Shown: positions 8,473 to 16,189, numbered from the stretch's first letter. The stretch is 24,635 nt of DNA from Ovoidimarina sp039190895 (GCA_039190895.1 JBCCXY010000046.1:1-24635), one strand, 5' to 3'. Made by a program: numbers and translations. The notes: generated by a model from the sequence alone, not told the origin.

Positions 8473-9059
8473 CAGGTCTCCTCTTCCCCATCCACGATGG
8501 TCTCTATCTCGTCGAATTGCGTCTCGTTGATCTGACCGGCATCCTTGCGCGCCTTCAGCACGTCCTTGATCAGCGCGTCCGTCAGGACAAGCTTCGCATC
8601 CGACAGCCAGTCAAACTTGAGCCCGATCACAGTGGGCTCACCGTTCACATCAATCTCGATCAGCACCTCGTCGCCCTCGGCTCCCATCAGGGTGCCTTTA
8701 AAGCGACGGCGCCCGTCGATCATGTCGTGCGTCTCGATCTTGGCCTCATATCCTTCCCACTGCTCAAAATCCTTGAGCCGGGTCAGGGGCCGGTCAATCC
8801 CGGGGCTCGACACTTCAAGCGTGTACGCATCCTCAATCGGGTCCTCGACATCCAGCGTCGCCGACACCGCCGTAGAAATCTCGGCGCAATCATCCACCTC
8901 GATCCCGCCATTCGGGCGCTCGGCCATGATCTGCACGGTGGCCTTCTTGCCGCCCATGTAGCGGACGCGCACAAGCTCAAACCCCATGCCCTCGATCACG
9001 GGCAGGATCACCTCGGCAAGGCGCCGATCAAGACTGGCTTTGGCAACAAGGTCAGACAT
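8472..9059 (-). CDS. rimP: Ribosome maturation factor RimP
   Basis: 195 residues. RimP binds the 30S subunit and helps late assembly of its head. The N-terminal domain contains GMGFELVRVRYMGGKKATVQI, followed by the family signature DDCAEIS and EVSSPGIDRPL (about residues 107-117); the C-terminal half is the SH3-like domain with RRRFKGTLMG and FDWLSDAKLVLTDALIK. The family usually has 150-200 residues. It is the first gene of the nusA-infB operon, as in E. coli. A terminator-like hairpin with a T tract ends only about 10 nt before the ATG, so rimP and everything downstream could be controlled by readthrough. The ribosome-binding site is poor (GGACC). Confidence 0.96.
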   Translation of the reverse strand: MSDLVAKASLDRRLAEVILPVIEGMGFELVRVRYMGGKKATVQIMAERPNGGIEVDDCAEISTAVSATLDVEDPIEDAYTLEVSSPGIDRPLTRLKDFEQWEGYEAKIETHDMIDGRRRFKGTLMGAEGDEVLIEIDVNGEPTVIGLKFDWLSDAKLVLTDALIKDVLKARKDAGQINETQFDEIETIVDGEEET

Positions 9060-9068
9060 CAGGGGTCC

Positions 9069-9098
9069 AAAAACAAAAAAACGGGCCGAGCGGCCCGT
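9069..9098 (-). terminator. Terminator or attenuator hairpin directly before rimP
   Basis: On the minus strand ACGGGCCGCTCGGCCCGT (9098-9081) forms a GC-rich stem of about 7 bp with a 4-nt loop, followed by TTTTTTTGTTTTT (9081-9069), a textbook intrinsic terminator. It can end the upstream solute-binding-protein transcript. It also lies downstream of the candidate promoter at 9152-9180 and about 10 nt before the rimP ATG, so it may act as an attenuator for rimP-nusA-infB. Confidence 0.85.
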
Positions 9099-9151
9099 GA
9101 CTTTTCCGGTGGAGCGTCGGGGGTGGAGGCCGAAGCACCGCTGTTATCGGC

Positions 9152-9180
9152 GATATACGCAGCGGCCCGTCCGGGCGCAA
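9152..9180 (-). promoter_or_regulatory. Candidate sigma-70-type promoter for the rimP-nusA-infB operon
   Basis: On the minus strand TTGCGC (9180-9175), a 17-nt spacer and TATATC (9157-9152) form a plausible -35/-10 pair in the gap between the solute-binding-protein stop and rimP. The start of transcription would be near 9145, giving a leader of about 85 nt that includes the terminator hairpin. Spacing is ideal and the -10 has 5 of 6 consensus bases; the -35 has three. Confidence 0.5.
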
Positions 9181-9184
9181 GGGC

Positions 9185-10231
9185 TCAGGTGAAAAACCAG
9201 CTCTCACCGATGCGCGACAGGTCGGGCGGGGCCTTGAACGCGACACGCGTCCGCGCGCCGGTCAACGACGATAGCCGCTCCAACGGCTGCGCGCCCAGCG
9301 GGATGCGCGCCACATGGGCCACGCCCAGCGTCAGTGTCTCTTTCGCCGCACGCGGAGCAAGCTCGATCCCCTTAGCAGCCGCCTCACGGATCAGGCCGGA
9401 CATGGCATTCGCCGCCTCCGGATGCTCCATAGAGCCCCGGGCCAACCGCAACCGCACCGCACCACCTTCGGTCGGGCCATCGGCCAGAACCGCCTCGGCC
9501 AGCGGCCCTGCAGGCCGCGCCCAAAGCACCGTCTCATCGGTCTTGTGCGTCACGAGATGCCGCGCTCGCGCAAACTCTCCGACACGCGCCAGCGGCAGGT
9601 GTCCCGCCACATCCACGCGCCCGATCAACAGCGCCTCGGCCCGCATGTCGGGGTCCGCCATCGAGATCACCTCGACCGCGTCGAACCAGCCTTGGTCGCC
9701 AACGCGGGCAAGCCGTACACGGTCCTCGCCCTGCTCCATCACCCGGTACGGCCCGCTACCAATCACTGACGACCGGTCGCCCCCCGGTCGGACTGCAAAC
9801 CTCGGGTCCGCAAGCCGCATCGGCAAACGCATATCCGGCTCTTTCAACGTAAGCTTCACGCCCCGCGCCGTGACCTTCGCGTCGAACGCCCGCAAGGACG
9901 CGGCCACATCCGCCGATTTCACGGGACGCCCATCATGGAACACCGCATCGTCCCGCAGCCGGAACGTCCAGACCCGGCCGTCCTCATCCGCATCCCACGA
10001 CTGGGCAAGCGCGCCCCGCACCTCGTGCTCCACGCTCACCTGCGTCAGCGTCGCAAAGACACAGCCCTGTCCAAGAACTCGGGTCACCTCCGTCTCGGGC
10101 AAGGCAACCCGCAGCGTCCCACCGACCTTGGGGCTCGCCCCCGCCGACAGACCCGTCGCCGCCAGCACAGATGCCAGCGCGCCCGAGCTGATCAGCGAGC
10201 GTCGATCAATCTGGCTGCCCCGGCGGCTCAC
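9185..10231 (-). CDS. Short family-5 (peptide/nickel-type) ABC solute-binding protein, Tat signal
   Basis: 348 residues from a GTG at 10231 that overlaps the upstream aminopeptidase stop (GTGA). The N-terminus has the twin-arginine pattern IDRRSLIS followed by a hydrophobic stretch ending GLSAGAS, so export is predicted by Tat. The body matches SBP_bac_5 proteins: GGTLRVALPE, LAQSWDADEDGRVWTFRLRDDAVFHDGRPVKSADV and SGPYRVME. Family members usually have about 500 residues, so the C-terminal lobe is much reduced. No permease or ATPase gene lies nearby. It may feed peptides to an unlinked transporter, or have become a periplasmic binding protein with another job. Its pairing with a prolyl aminopeptidase suggests peptide scavenging, which is inference. 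Confidence 0.8.
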   Translation of the reverse strand: MSRRGSQIDRRSLISSGALASVLAATGLSAGASPKVGGTLRVALPETEVTRVLGQGCVFATLTQVSVEHEVRGALAQSWDADEDGRVWTFRLRDDAVFHDGRPVKSADVAASLRAFDAKVTARGVKLTLKEPDMRLPMRLADPRFAVRPGGDRSSVIGSGPYRVMEQGEDRVRLARVGDQGWFDAVEVISMADPDMRAEALLIGRVDVAGHLPLARVGEFARARHLVTHKTDETVLWARPAGPLAEAVLADGPTEGGAVRLRLARGSMEHPEAANAMSGLIREAAAKGIELAPRAAKETLTLGVAHVARIPLGAQPLERLSSLTGARTRVAFKAPPDLSRIGESWFFT

Positions 10232-11220
10232 GAACTCACCTTGGAGCCAAACCGCTCCCGCAACGCATTCGTCGTGTTCACCAGCTGAGAGCTGATCCCC
10301 GGCTCCGACAACGCATGCCCCGCACGAGGCACGACGCTGAACGTCGACTTCGGCCAGGCGTTGTGCAGGTTCCACGCCGACACCGGCGGGCAGATCATGT
10401 CATACCGCCCCTGAACAATCGTACCGGGCACATCGGCCAGCCGGTCCATGCGGTTCAGGATGTGATTCTCATCCTCCAGAAACCCGCCATGGCTGAAATA
10501 GTGATTCTCCAGCCGCGCAAACGCCCGTGCATACTCCGCCGGGCTGTCCCCCGACGGCCCGTCATTGGCAATCGACGCCAGCGTGTTCTCCCACGACGTC
10601 CAGGCCCGCGCATACCGCGTCTCTTCCATCAGATCGCCCGAGAATAGCCGCCGGTTATAGGCGGCGATCAGATCGTCATGCTCGTCCGCCGGCACCAGAT
10701 CCACAAAGCGCTGCCAGACGTCCGGCCAGAACTGCCCCGCGCCACCGCCATAGAACCACCGCAGCTCGGCATTCGTCATCAGAAACACACCGCGCAGCAA
10801 AAGGTGCATCACCCGATCCGGATGCTCCTGCGAATACAGCAAGCCCAGCGTCGCGCCCCAACTGCCGCCAAACACCAGCCACGCCTCGATCCCCAACGTC
10901 TCTCGGATCAGCTCAATGTCCCGGATCAGATGCCAGGTCGTGTTGGCCTCAACGCTCGCATGGGGCCGCGACCGGCCACAGCCGCGTTGATCAAACAGCA
11001 CCACACGGTAATGCTCGGGGTCGAAATACCGCCGCATCGCCGGGCTGCAGCCGCCCCCCGGTCCGCCATGCAGAACCACCACGGGAACCCCATCCGGATT
11101 CCCGCACTGCTCGACATAAATGCGGTGGCCGTCCCCCACGTCGTGCATCCGCTGGTCGAAGGGCTCCAACGGCGGAAACAGATATTGGGTCGCAGCCTTT
11201 TTTCCTGCCACCTTGTTCAT
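10228..11220 (-). CDS. pip: Prolyl aminopeptidase (proline iminopeptidase)
   Basis: 330 residues, an alpha/beta-hydrolase of peptidase family S33 that removes N-terminal proline from peptides, probably in the cytoplasm (no signal peptide). The oxyanion region HGGPGGG is at 51-57 and the nucleophile elbow GGSWG at 118-122 with Ser120. The acid is Asp274 in GRYDMICPP and the base His302 in AGHALSEPG; all three catalytic residues are present and the length is typical. The cap region contains the family's WxxWE pattern (AWTSWENTLAS). The start codon lies 7 nt after a TATATA-like box, with AGG in between. The stop overlaps the GTG of the solute-binding protein, forming a two-gene unit. Confidence 0.94.
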   Translation of the reverse strand: MNKVAGKKAATQYLFPPLEPFDQRMHDVGDGHRIYVEQCGNPDGVPVVVLHGGPGGGCSPAMRRYFDPEHYRVVLFDQRGCGRSRPHASVEANTTWHLIRDIELIRETLGIEAWLVFGGSWGATLGLLYSQEHPDRVMHLLLRGVFLMTNAELRWFYGGGAGQFWPDVWQRFVDLVPADEHDDLIAAYNRRLFSGDLMEETRYARAWTSWENTLASIANDGPSGDSPAEYARAFARLENHYFSHGGFLEDENHILNRMDRLADVPGTIVQGRYDMICPPVSAWNLHNAWPKSTFSVVPRAGHALSEPGISSQLVNTTNALRERFGSKVSS

Positions 11221-11289
11221 ACTACCTTATATAGCGGAAAAGCCGCGCTGCGGGAGGGCCGAAAAGCGTTGACCGAGCAACAACACCAG

Positions 11290-12039
11290 ATGACTCCGCC
11301 TGACACAACCGTCGATGTACAGGAAATCGAGAAATTCGACGCCCTCGCACAGGAATGGTGGGCGCTCGATGGGCCGTTTGCGCCCCTCCACCGCCTGACC
11401 CCGACCCGGATGGAGTACATCACGTCCCAGATCGCAGCGGAATTTGGCCAAGACCGGATGGACCAAAGCCCGTTCTCGGGCCTCTCCGTCCTCGACATCG
11501 GGTGCGGCGGCGGGCTCACCGCCGAACCACTCGCCCGCCTCGGCGCGTCGGTCACGGGGATCGACGCCGCCGAGCAAACCATCGCGGTCGCCCAGCGCCA
11601 CGCCGCGCAATCGGGCCTTTCCATCGACTACCGGGTCTCAACCGCCGAAGCCCTCGCCGAGACGGGCGCGCAATTCGACACCGTCCTCGCGCTTGAGATC
11701 GTCGAACACGTCGCCGATCCCGCCGCCTTCCTCTCGGCCTGCGCCACCCTCGTCCGGCCCGGCGGGTTATTCATCGCCTCAACCCTGAACCGCACGGCGA
11801 AAAGCTATGCCCTCGCCATCGTCGGTGCCGAGTACATCCTAGGCTGGCTGCCCAAAGGCACCCACGACTGGTCCCGCTTCCTGACCCCCGACGAACTGAC
11901 GTCACACATCGACGCCACCGGCCTCGACATGCAGGACCGCATGGGGATGGCCTACGTGCCCCTCAAAGACACCTGGCGCCTCACGCCCGACGACCTCTCC
12001 GTCAACTATCTGGTTCTGGCGCGAAAACCGGAGGCCTAG
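11290..12039 (+). CDS. ubiG: Ubiquinone biosynthesis O-methyltransferase UbiG
   Basis: 249 residues from the ATG at 11290. UbiG performs both O-methylations of ubiquinone synthesis. The family start EIEKFDALAQEWWALDGPFAPLHRLTPTR is followed by SAM motif I LDIGCGGG (68-75), then FDTVLALEIVEHVADP and the C-terminal GTHDWSRFLTPDEL region. An in-frame TTG at 11269 has a better-placed ribosome-binding site (GGGAGGG at 11252-11258) and would add seven residues; 11290 is kept because it is a normal ATG close to the conserved start of homologues. It diverges from pip across about 50-70 bp and ends 3 bp from the convergent MarR gene. Confidence 0.95.
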   Translation: MTPPDTTVDVQEIEKFDALAQEWWALDGPFAPLHRLTPTRMEYITSQIAAEFGQDRMDQSPFSGLSVLDIGCGGGLTAEPLARLGASVTGIDAAEQTIAVAQRHAAQSGLSIDYRVSTAEALAETGAQFDTVLALEIVEHVADPAAFLSACATLVRPGGLFIASTLNRTAKSYALAIVGAEYILGWLPKGTHDWSRFLTPDELTSHIDATGLDMQDRMGMAYVPLKDTWRLTPDDLSVNYLVLARKPEA

Positions 12040-12042
12040 GGC

Positions 12043-12492
12043 CTATTCCTCCACCCCAAACCGCGTCCTGAGCTCCCGCAAGACCGGCAGCGCGGCCCGT
12101 ACCCGCTCGACCCCGATGTCGCCGACCATCTTACTGATCACCGGCGTGATCGCCGCCACCGCCGCGTCCCTCGCGGACCGGCCTGCGGGACTGAGCGTCA
12201 CAAACTTCTGCCGCGCATCGTCCCAATCGGGCCGGATATGCACATGCCCCGCGCGTTCCAGCTTGGACAGCGTGTTCGTCATCGCCCCTCGCGTGACATG
12301 AAACGACTTCGCCAATTGCGCCGGGGTCCGCTCACCCCCCATACGCGCCAGGTGGTTCAGCACCGAGAAATGCGACAGCTCCATCCCCTTGGGCAGCACG
12401 CGTGACAGATGGTTCCGCGCCAACTGGTCGGCCATGAACATCTCGCTGAACAGCGCGACCGCCAGCGGATCTTCCAGATTGGTGTCATCCAT
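12043..12492 (-). CDS. MarR-family winged-helix transcriptional regulator
   Basis: 149 residues. The ATG at 12492 is preceded by GGAGG with an 8-nt spacer, better than the GTG seven codons upstream. The fold is MarR-like: an N-terminal dimerisation helix, then LSHFSVLNHLARMGGERTPAQLAKSF, the recognition helix THVTRGAMTNTLSKLERAGHV type (here HVTRGAMTNTLSKLERAGHVHI), and the wing RPDWDDARQKFVTLSPAGR. C-terminal helices complete the dimer. Targets cannot be read from the sequence; autoregulation is common in the family. It lies downstream of grxC on the same strand, 55 nt away, and converges with ubiG. Confidence 0.88.
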   Translation of the reverse strand: MDDTNLEDPLAVALFSEMFMADQLARNHLSRVLPKGMELSHFSVLNHLARMGGERTPAQLAKSFHVTRGAMTNTLSKLERAGHVHIRPDWDDARQKFVTLSPAGRSARDAAVAAITPVISKMVGDIGVERVRAALPVLRELRTRFGVEE

Positions 12493-12547
12493 GCCAAACG
12501 CCTCCGCGCCCACCGATCACGCGTCAGCGCGCCGGGTCAAGAGAACG

Positions 12548-12805
12548 TCAGGCCGCCAGCAAGGCGTCCAGCTTATTCGACCGCTCAAGGTCGTACAAAT
12601 CGTCGCATCCGCCCACATGCGTGGCACCGATGAAAATCTGCGGCACCGTGTGGCGGCCATTTGCCCGCTGCAGCATCTCTTGCCGCTTCTCCGGCGCAAG
12701 ACTGACGTCAAACTCGGTGAAACTGACGCCTTTCTGGGTCAAAAGACGCTTCGCCGCGTGGCAGAATCCGCAAAGCGGGCTCGTGTAAATCTCAACGTTT
12801 TGCAT
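12548..12805 (-). CDS. grxC: Glutaredoxin 3 (GrxC)
   Basis: 85 residues, the usual length for a class I monothiol-reducing dithiol glutaredoxin. It uses glutathione to reduce protein and small-molecule disulfides in the cytoplasm. The active site is Cys12-Gly-Phe-Cys15 in IYTSPLCGFCHAAKRLL; glutathione-binding landmarks HTVPQIFIG (cis-Pro) and GGCDDLYDLE are present. CGFC replaces the CPYC of E. coli, a change frequent in alphaproteobacterial GrxC. The start lies inside the 3' end of comF (14-nt overlap), so translational coupling is likely. Confidence 0.95.
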   Translation of the reverse strand: MQNVEIYTSPLCGFCHAAKRLLTQKGVSFTEFDVSLAPEKRQEMLQRANGRHTVPQIFIGATHVGGCDDLYDLERSNKLDALLAA

Positions 12806-13568
12806 CGGGTATCCTTTCGAGCCCGAAATAGGGCCCCTCCCCGGCCAATGCAACGCGCGCAAGGGCCAGCACGCTGACATGCGCTGCCCCGGCCGCCAAC
12901 GCGGCCTCTGTCGCGGCCGTAAAGGTCGCGCCACTGGTCATCACATCATCGATCAGCAGCACCGATCGCCCCTTCAGGGCCGCGCCATGCCTTGGATGCG
13001 GCGCGATGGCGTGATCCAGATTGGCGGCCCGCTCTGCGGCGGTCATGCGCTCCTGCGCCCGGGTTGCCCGTGTCCGCACCAACGCCTCGGGCGCACAGTC
13101 GACGCCCCAAATCGTCGCCAAACGCTGCGCCAGCAAGGCCGACTGGTTGAACCGCCGCATCACCCGCCGGCGCCAATGCAGCGGCACGGGAACAAGGCAC
13201 AGATCCGGCGCAAAAAGCGGGGTGCCCGCCCGCGCCATCCACTGCGCAAACGCCGGTGCAAGATCCAGCCGGTCACCATGCTTAAACCCCAGGATGATCC
13301 GCCGCGCCGTATCGCGATACTCCAGCGCGGCCCGGCCCCGCGCCCAGGCCCGGGGCGCAATCATGCAGGCATCGCAATGCGGGCGCTCGCCGACGTCGAC
13401 CTGCCCCAGCAGCGGTACGCCACAGGCATCACACACGTCCGGCCCAAGAAACGGCGTATCCTTCCAGCATGACCCGCACAGCCCCAAGGGCGCCTGAACC
13501 GGCACGCCACAGGCGACGCATTGATCCGGAAAAAGCAGTTTGAGGGGGTTTTGCAACGCCAAGGGCAT
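12792..13568 (-). CDS. comF: ComF-family double zinc-ribbon phosphoribosyltransferase-like protein
   Basis: 258 residues from the ATG at 13568, which has GAGG six bases upstream; an ATG at 13586 is less likely. The N-terminal double zinc ribbon is seen as C17-x2-C20 and C31-x2-C34, then VCDACGVP and HCDACM. The C-terminal half is a PRTase-type fold with the PRPP loop VLLIDDVMTSGATF and VPVPLHWRRRVMRRFNQSALLA. ComF proteins help take up or process transforming DNA in competent bacteria, but most alphaproteobacterial members are uncharacterised, and no other competence gene is nearby. It overlaps grxC and diverges head-to-head from the methyltransferase-like gene with 16 bp between start codons. 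Confidence 0.85.
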   Translation of the reverse strand: MPLALQNPLKLLFPDQCVACGVPVQAPLGLCGSCWKDTPFLGPDVCDACGVPLLGQVDVGERPHCDACMIAPRAWARGRAALEYRDTARRIILGFKHGDRLDLAPAFAQWMARAGTPLFAPDLCLVPVPLHWRRRVMRRFNQSALLAQRLATIWGVDCAPEALVRTRATRAQERMTAAERAANLDHAIAPHPRHGAALKGRSVLLIDDVMTSGATFTAATEAALAAGAAHVSVLALARVALAGEGPYFGLERIPDAKR

Positions 13569-13584
13569 GGCATACCTCACATCC

Positions 13585-14400
13585 ATGGCAGCCAGACTGA
13601 CAGATCGCCCCCTCCTCCTCCGCCACCGCGCGCGGGCGATGCGGGCAAACAAGGGTCTGTTTCTGCACGAACTCGCCCGTGATGAGCTCATAGAAAGACA
13701 GAACGAGGTTAACAGAACCTTTACGTCGCCCATCGTCATCGCACCCTACCCGTCGCTCTGGCCCGATCTTCCGACCATCGACGACACCGAGACGCTGGAC
13801 CTTCAGCCGGGGGCGCATGACCTTGTCCTTCACGCGATGGCCCTACACTGGGCGGATGACCCGGTCGGCCAGCTCATCCAATCCCGCCGCGCGCTTAAGC
13901 CTGACGGCCTGTTCCTGGGGGTGCTCTTCGGCGGCGAAACCCTCCACGAACTCCGCACCTGCCTGACCGAGGCGGAGGCCCGCCTTCTCGGCGGCCTTTC
14001 TCCCCGCCTGCTGCCCATGGCAGAGATCCGCGATATCGGGGCCCTTCTCCAACGCGCAGGCCTGGCCCTGCCCGTGGCCGACAGCCAGACCATCACGGCG
14101 ACATATGACAGCCCGAGGGGGCTTCTGCACGACCTCCGCGCCATGGGGGAAACCAGCGCCCTCGCCAGCCGCGGCGCACCGCTGCGCCGCGACGTCCTTC
14201 ACCATGCCGAGGCGCTCTATGCCGACCGCTTCGCTGACCCCTCGGGCCGCATCACCGCCACGTTCGATCTGATCTTCCTCAGCGGCTGGGCCCCCGCCGA
14301 TAGCCAGCCCAAACCGCTCCGGCCAGGATCCGCCGCCCAGCGGCTGGCCGACGCCCTCGGCGCGACCGAGCAACCTCTCCAACGCGACACAAACGATTGA
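13585..14400 (+). CDS. NDUFAF5-like SAM-dependent methyltransferase family protein, motif I absent
   Basis: 271 residues. The N-terminal LTDRPLLLRHRARAMRANKGLFLHELARDELIERQNEVNRTF and the later LVLHAMALHWADDPVGQLIQ, RALKPDGLFLGVLFGGETLHELR and PMAEIRDIGALLQRAGLALPVAD match the BioC/NDUFAF5-type methyltransferases. Mitochondrial NDUFAF5 acts in complex I assembly. The expected SAM motif I (GxGxG) after the first segment is missing; SPIVIAPYPSLWP stands there instead. It may bind SAM unusually or be non-catalytic. The start is uncertain: the ATG at 13585 fits homologue-like N-termini but has no ribosome-binding site, and 13567 is an in-frame alternative. hemH follows after 59 bp. Confidence 0.75.
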   Translation: MAARLTDRPLLLRHRARAMRANKGLFLHELARDELIERQNEVNRTFTSPIVIAPYPSLWPDLPTIDDTETLDLQPGAHDLVLHAMALHWADDPVGQLIQSRRALKPDGLFLGVLFGGETLHELRTCLTEAEARLLGGLSPRLLPMAEIRDIGALLQRAGLALPVADSQTITATYDSPRGLLHDLRAMGETSALASRGAPLRRDVLHHAEALYADRFADPSGRITATFDLIFLSGWAPADSQPKPLRPGSAAQRLADALGATEQPLQRDTND

Positions 14401-14459
14401 CCTTGCCAGAATCCCGCATAAGTCGCCCCGAAGCAGCCAGTAGCAGGATCAGCGACGCG

Positions 14460-15530
14460 ATGTTTGATGCCAAAAGCGACCAGCAAGTGACGTCCGAGGC
14501 CACTCACCTCCCCGCCGACCACCCGGCGGTGCCTCAGGCGAAGATCGGCATCCTGTTGGCGAACCTCGGGACCCCGGATAATTACGACTACTGGTCGATG
14601 CGCCGCTATCTGAACGAGTTTCTGTCCGACCCCCGCGTCATCGACTACTCGCCCTGGATCTGGCAGCCGCTGCTTCAGACGATCATCCTGACCAAGCGCC
14701 CGTTTTCGTCGGGCGCGGCCTACAAATCGATCTGGAACCACGAGGCGGGCGAAAGCCCGCTGATGACGATCACCAAGGCGCAGACCGCCAAGATTCGCTC
14801 AACGCTGGAAGCCCGCTACGGCGATAACGTCGTCGTCGATTTCTGCATGCGCTACGGCAATCCGTCCACGCGCTCCAAGGTGGCGGCGCTGACCGAACAG
14901 GGCTGCCGCAACATCCTGTTCTTCCCGCTCTACCCGCAATACGCGGGCGCCACGACCGCGACCGCCAACGACGCGTTCTTCCGCGCGCTGCTGGGTGAGA
15001 AATGGCAGCCCAACGTCCGCACCGTGCCCGCGTATTTTGACCGCCCCTCCTACATCGACGCCCTCGCCCAATCGGTGGAGCGGGCCTATGCCGCAGCCGA
15101 GACCCAGCCCGACATCCTCGTCGCCTCCTACCACGGCGTGCCCAAGCGCTATCTGATGGAAGGCGACCCCTACCACTGCCAATGCCAGAAAACGACGCGC
15201 CTGTTGCGCGAGCGTCTGGGCTGGTCCGAAGACAAGGTCGTCACCACCTTCCAATCCCGCTTCGGCCCCGAGGAATGGCTCCAGCCTTATACGGTGGAAG
15301 AAGTCGCCCGCCTCGCTGAGGCCGGGAAAAAGAACATCGCCGTAATTGCGCCCGCCTTCTCATCCGACTGCATCGAGACGCTCGAAGAGATCAACGAAGA
15401 GATCAAGGAAAGCTTCGAAGAAGCAGGCGGCGAAGACTTCACCTACATCCCCTGCCTCAACGACGACGACGCCCACATTGCGGCCCTCGTCGAGGCTATC
15501 GAAGACAGCCTCTCCGGCTGGACACCATAG
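14460..15530 (+). CDS. hemH: Ferrochelatase
   Basis: 356 residues. HemH inserts Fe(II) into protoporphyrin IX, the last step of protoheme synthesis, at or near the inner membrane. Family landmarks run in order: GILLANLGTPDN, LNEFLSDPRVIDY, HEAGESPLMTIT, VDFCMRYGNPS, FPLYPQYAGATTATAND, the signature SYHGVPKRYLMEGDPYHCQC with the catalytic His225, and PAFSSDCIETLEEI with the acidic residues Glu306 and Glu310. The ATG at 14460 follows AGGA at 11 nt; a TTG at 14397 overlapping the previous stop is less likely because it adds a non-conserved 21 residues. No 2Fe-2S C-terminal extension is apparent. Confidence 0.97.
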   Translation: MFDAKSDQQVTSEATHLPADHPAVPQAKIGILLANLGTPDNYDYWSMRRYLNEFLSDPRVIDYSPWIWQPLLQTIILTKRPFSSGAAYKSIWNHEAGESPLMTITKAQTAKIRSTLEARYGDNVVVDFCMRYGNPSTRSKVAALTEQGCRNILFFPLYPQYAGATTATANDAFFRALLGEKWQPNVRTVPAYFDRPSYIDALAQSVERAYAAAETQPDILVASYHGVPKRYLMEGDPYHCQCQKTTRLLRERLGWSEDKVVTTFQSRFGPEEWLQPYTVEEVARLAEAGKKNIAVIAPAFSSDCIETLEEINEEIKESFEEAGGEDFTYIPCLNDDDAHIAALVEAIEDSLSGWTP

Positions 15531-15558
15531 AAAAAGCCCGCCCCGAAGCGAGGCGAGC
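15531..15558 (-). terminator. Intrinsic terminator after the L,D-transpeptidase gene
   Basis: On the minus strand GCTCGCC (15558-15552) pairs with GGCGGGC (15542-15536), one G-U pair included, around a 9-nt loop, and is followed by TTTTT (15535-15531). It ends the minus-strand transcript just as it reaches the hemH stop codon. In the plus direction there is no T run. Confidence 0.75.
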
Positions 15559-15595
15559 TTGCAAGAGCTCGATGAGCGGCGCCCGAAGCGCTCCG

Positions 15596-16189
15596 TCAGA
15601 TCAGCAGAACCTGCGTCCCGTTCTTCGCCAGCCCGTACAACTCCGCAATATGCTCGTTGTACAAGCCAATGCACCCGTTCGACGACCGCCGCCCGATCTT
15701 GCGCGTGTCATGGGTCCCGTGAATCCGATAGTACGTCCACGACAAATACAGCGCATGCGACCCCAGCGGGTTATCCGGCCCGGGCGGCACATAGGGCGGC
15801 CATTCCGGATTGCGCTTCAGCATCGCCGGTGTCGGGCGCCAATCCGGCCCCTCGACCATCCGCACTACCTTCGTCCGCCCGCGCCGTGTGAGGTCCTCGC
15901 TCATCGGCACGCTCGTCGGATAGAGCTTGTAGATCGTCTGATCCTCGCTCCAGTAATGCAGCGCGCGCGACGAGATATCCACAAGGATCGCCCCACCGCG
16001 GGTGTTATCGAAATACGGCTGCCAGTCCAGCGCCCGAAAGCTCGACGCGTTGCGGCGCACAGTGTTGATGTCCGGCCGGTACTCGGTGCTGTTCGCCACC
16101 TGTCCCAGGGCCGGCGTCGCCAGCATCCCGGCAGCGGCCGCCGCTGTCCCAAGAAACGCCCGGCGGGTGTTATTGAAGTGATCTGACAT
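15596..16189 (-). CDS. Tat-exported L,D-transpeptidase (YkuD domain) protein
   Basis: 197 residues. The N-terminus NTRRAFLGTAAAAAGMLATPALGQ-type signal (twin Arg at 9-10) predicts Tat export to the periplasm. The YkuD domain spans about 60-197 with YRIHGTHD (His157) and SSNGCIGLYNEHIAELY (Cys173, the nucleophile). L,D-transpeptidases make 3-3 peptidoglycan cross-links or attach proteins to peptidoglycan. The usual GCIR after the catalytic Cys is GCIG here, so the conserved Arg is replaced. The ribosome-binding site AAGGA lies upstream of the ATG. It diverges from the CAP-domain lipoprotein gene and ends at a terminator beside hemH. Confidence 0.9.
   Translation of the reverse strand: MSDHFNNTRRAFLGTAAAAAGMLATPALGQVANSTEYRPDINTVRRNASSFRALDWQPYFDNTRGGAILVDISSRALHYWSEDQTIYKLYPTSVPMSEDLTRRGRTKVVRMVEGPDWRPTPAMLKRNPEWPPYVPPGPDNPLGSHALYLSWTYYRIHGTHDTRKIGRRSSNGCIGLYNEHIAELYGLAKNGTQVLLI

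Noticed and set aside
8517..10295. A 592-codon plus-strand open frame across rimP, the intergenic gap and the binding-protein gene
   Set aside because: It is antisense to two convincing genes and the rimP terminator, and its translation is low-complexity Ser/Arg/Pro.
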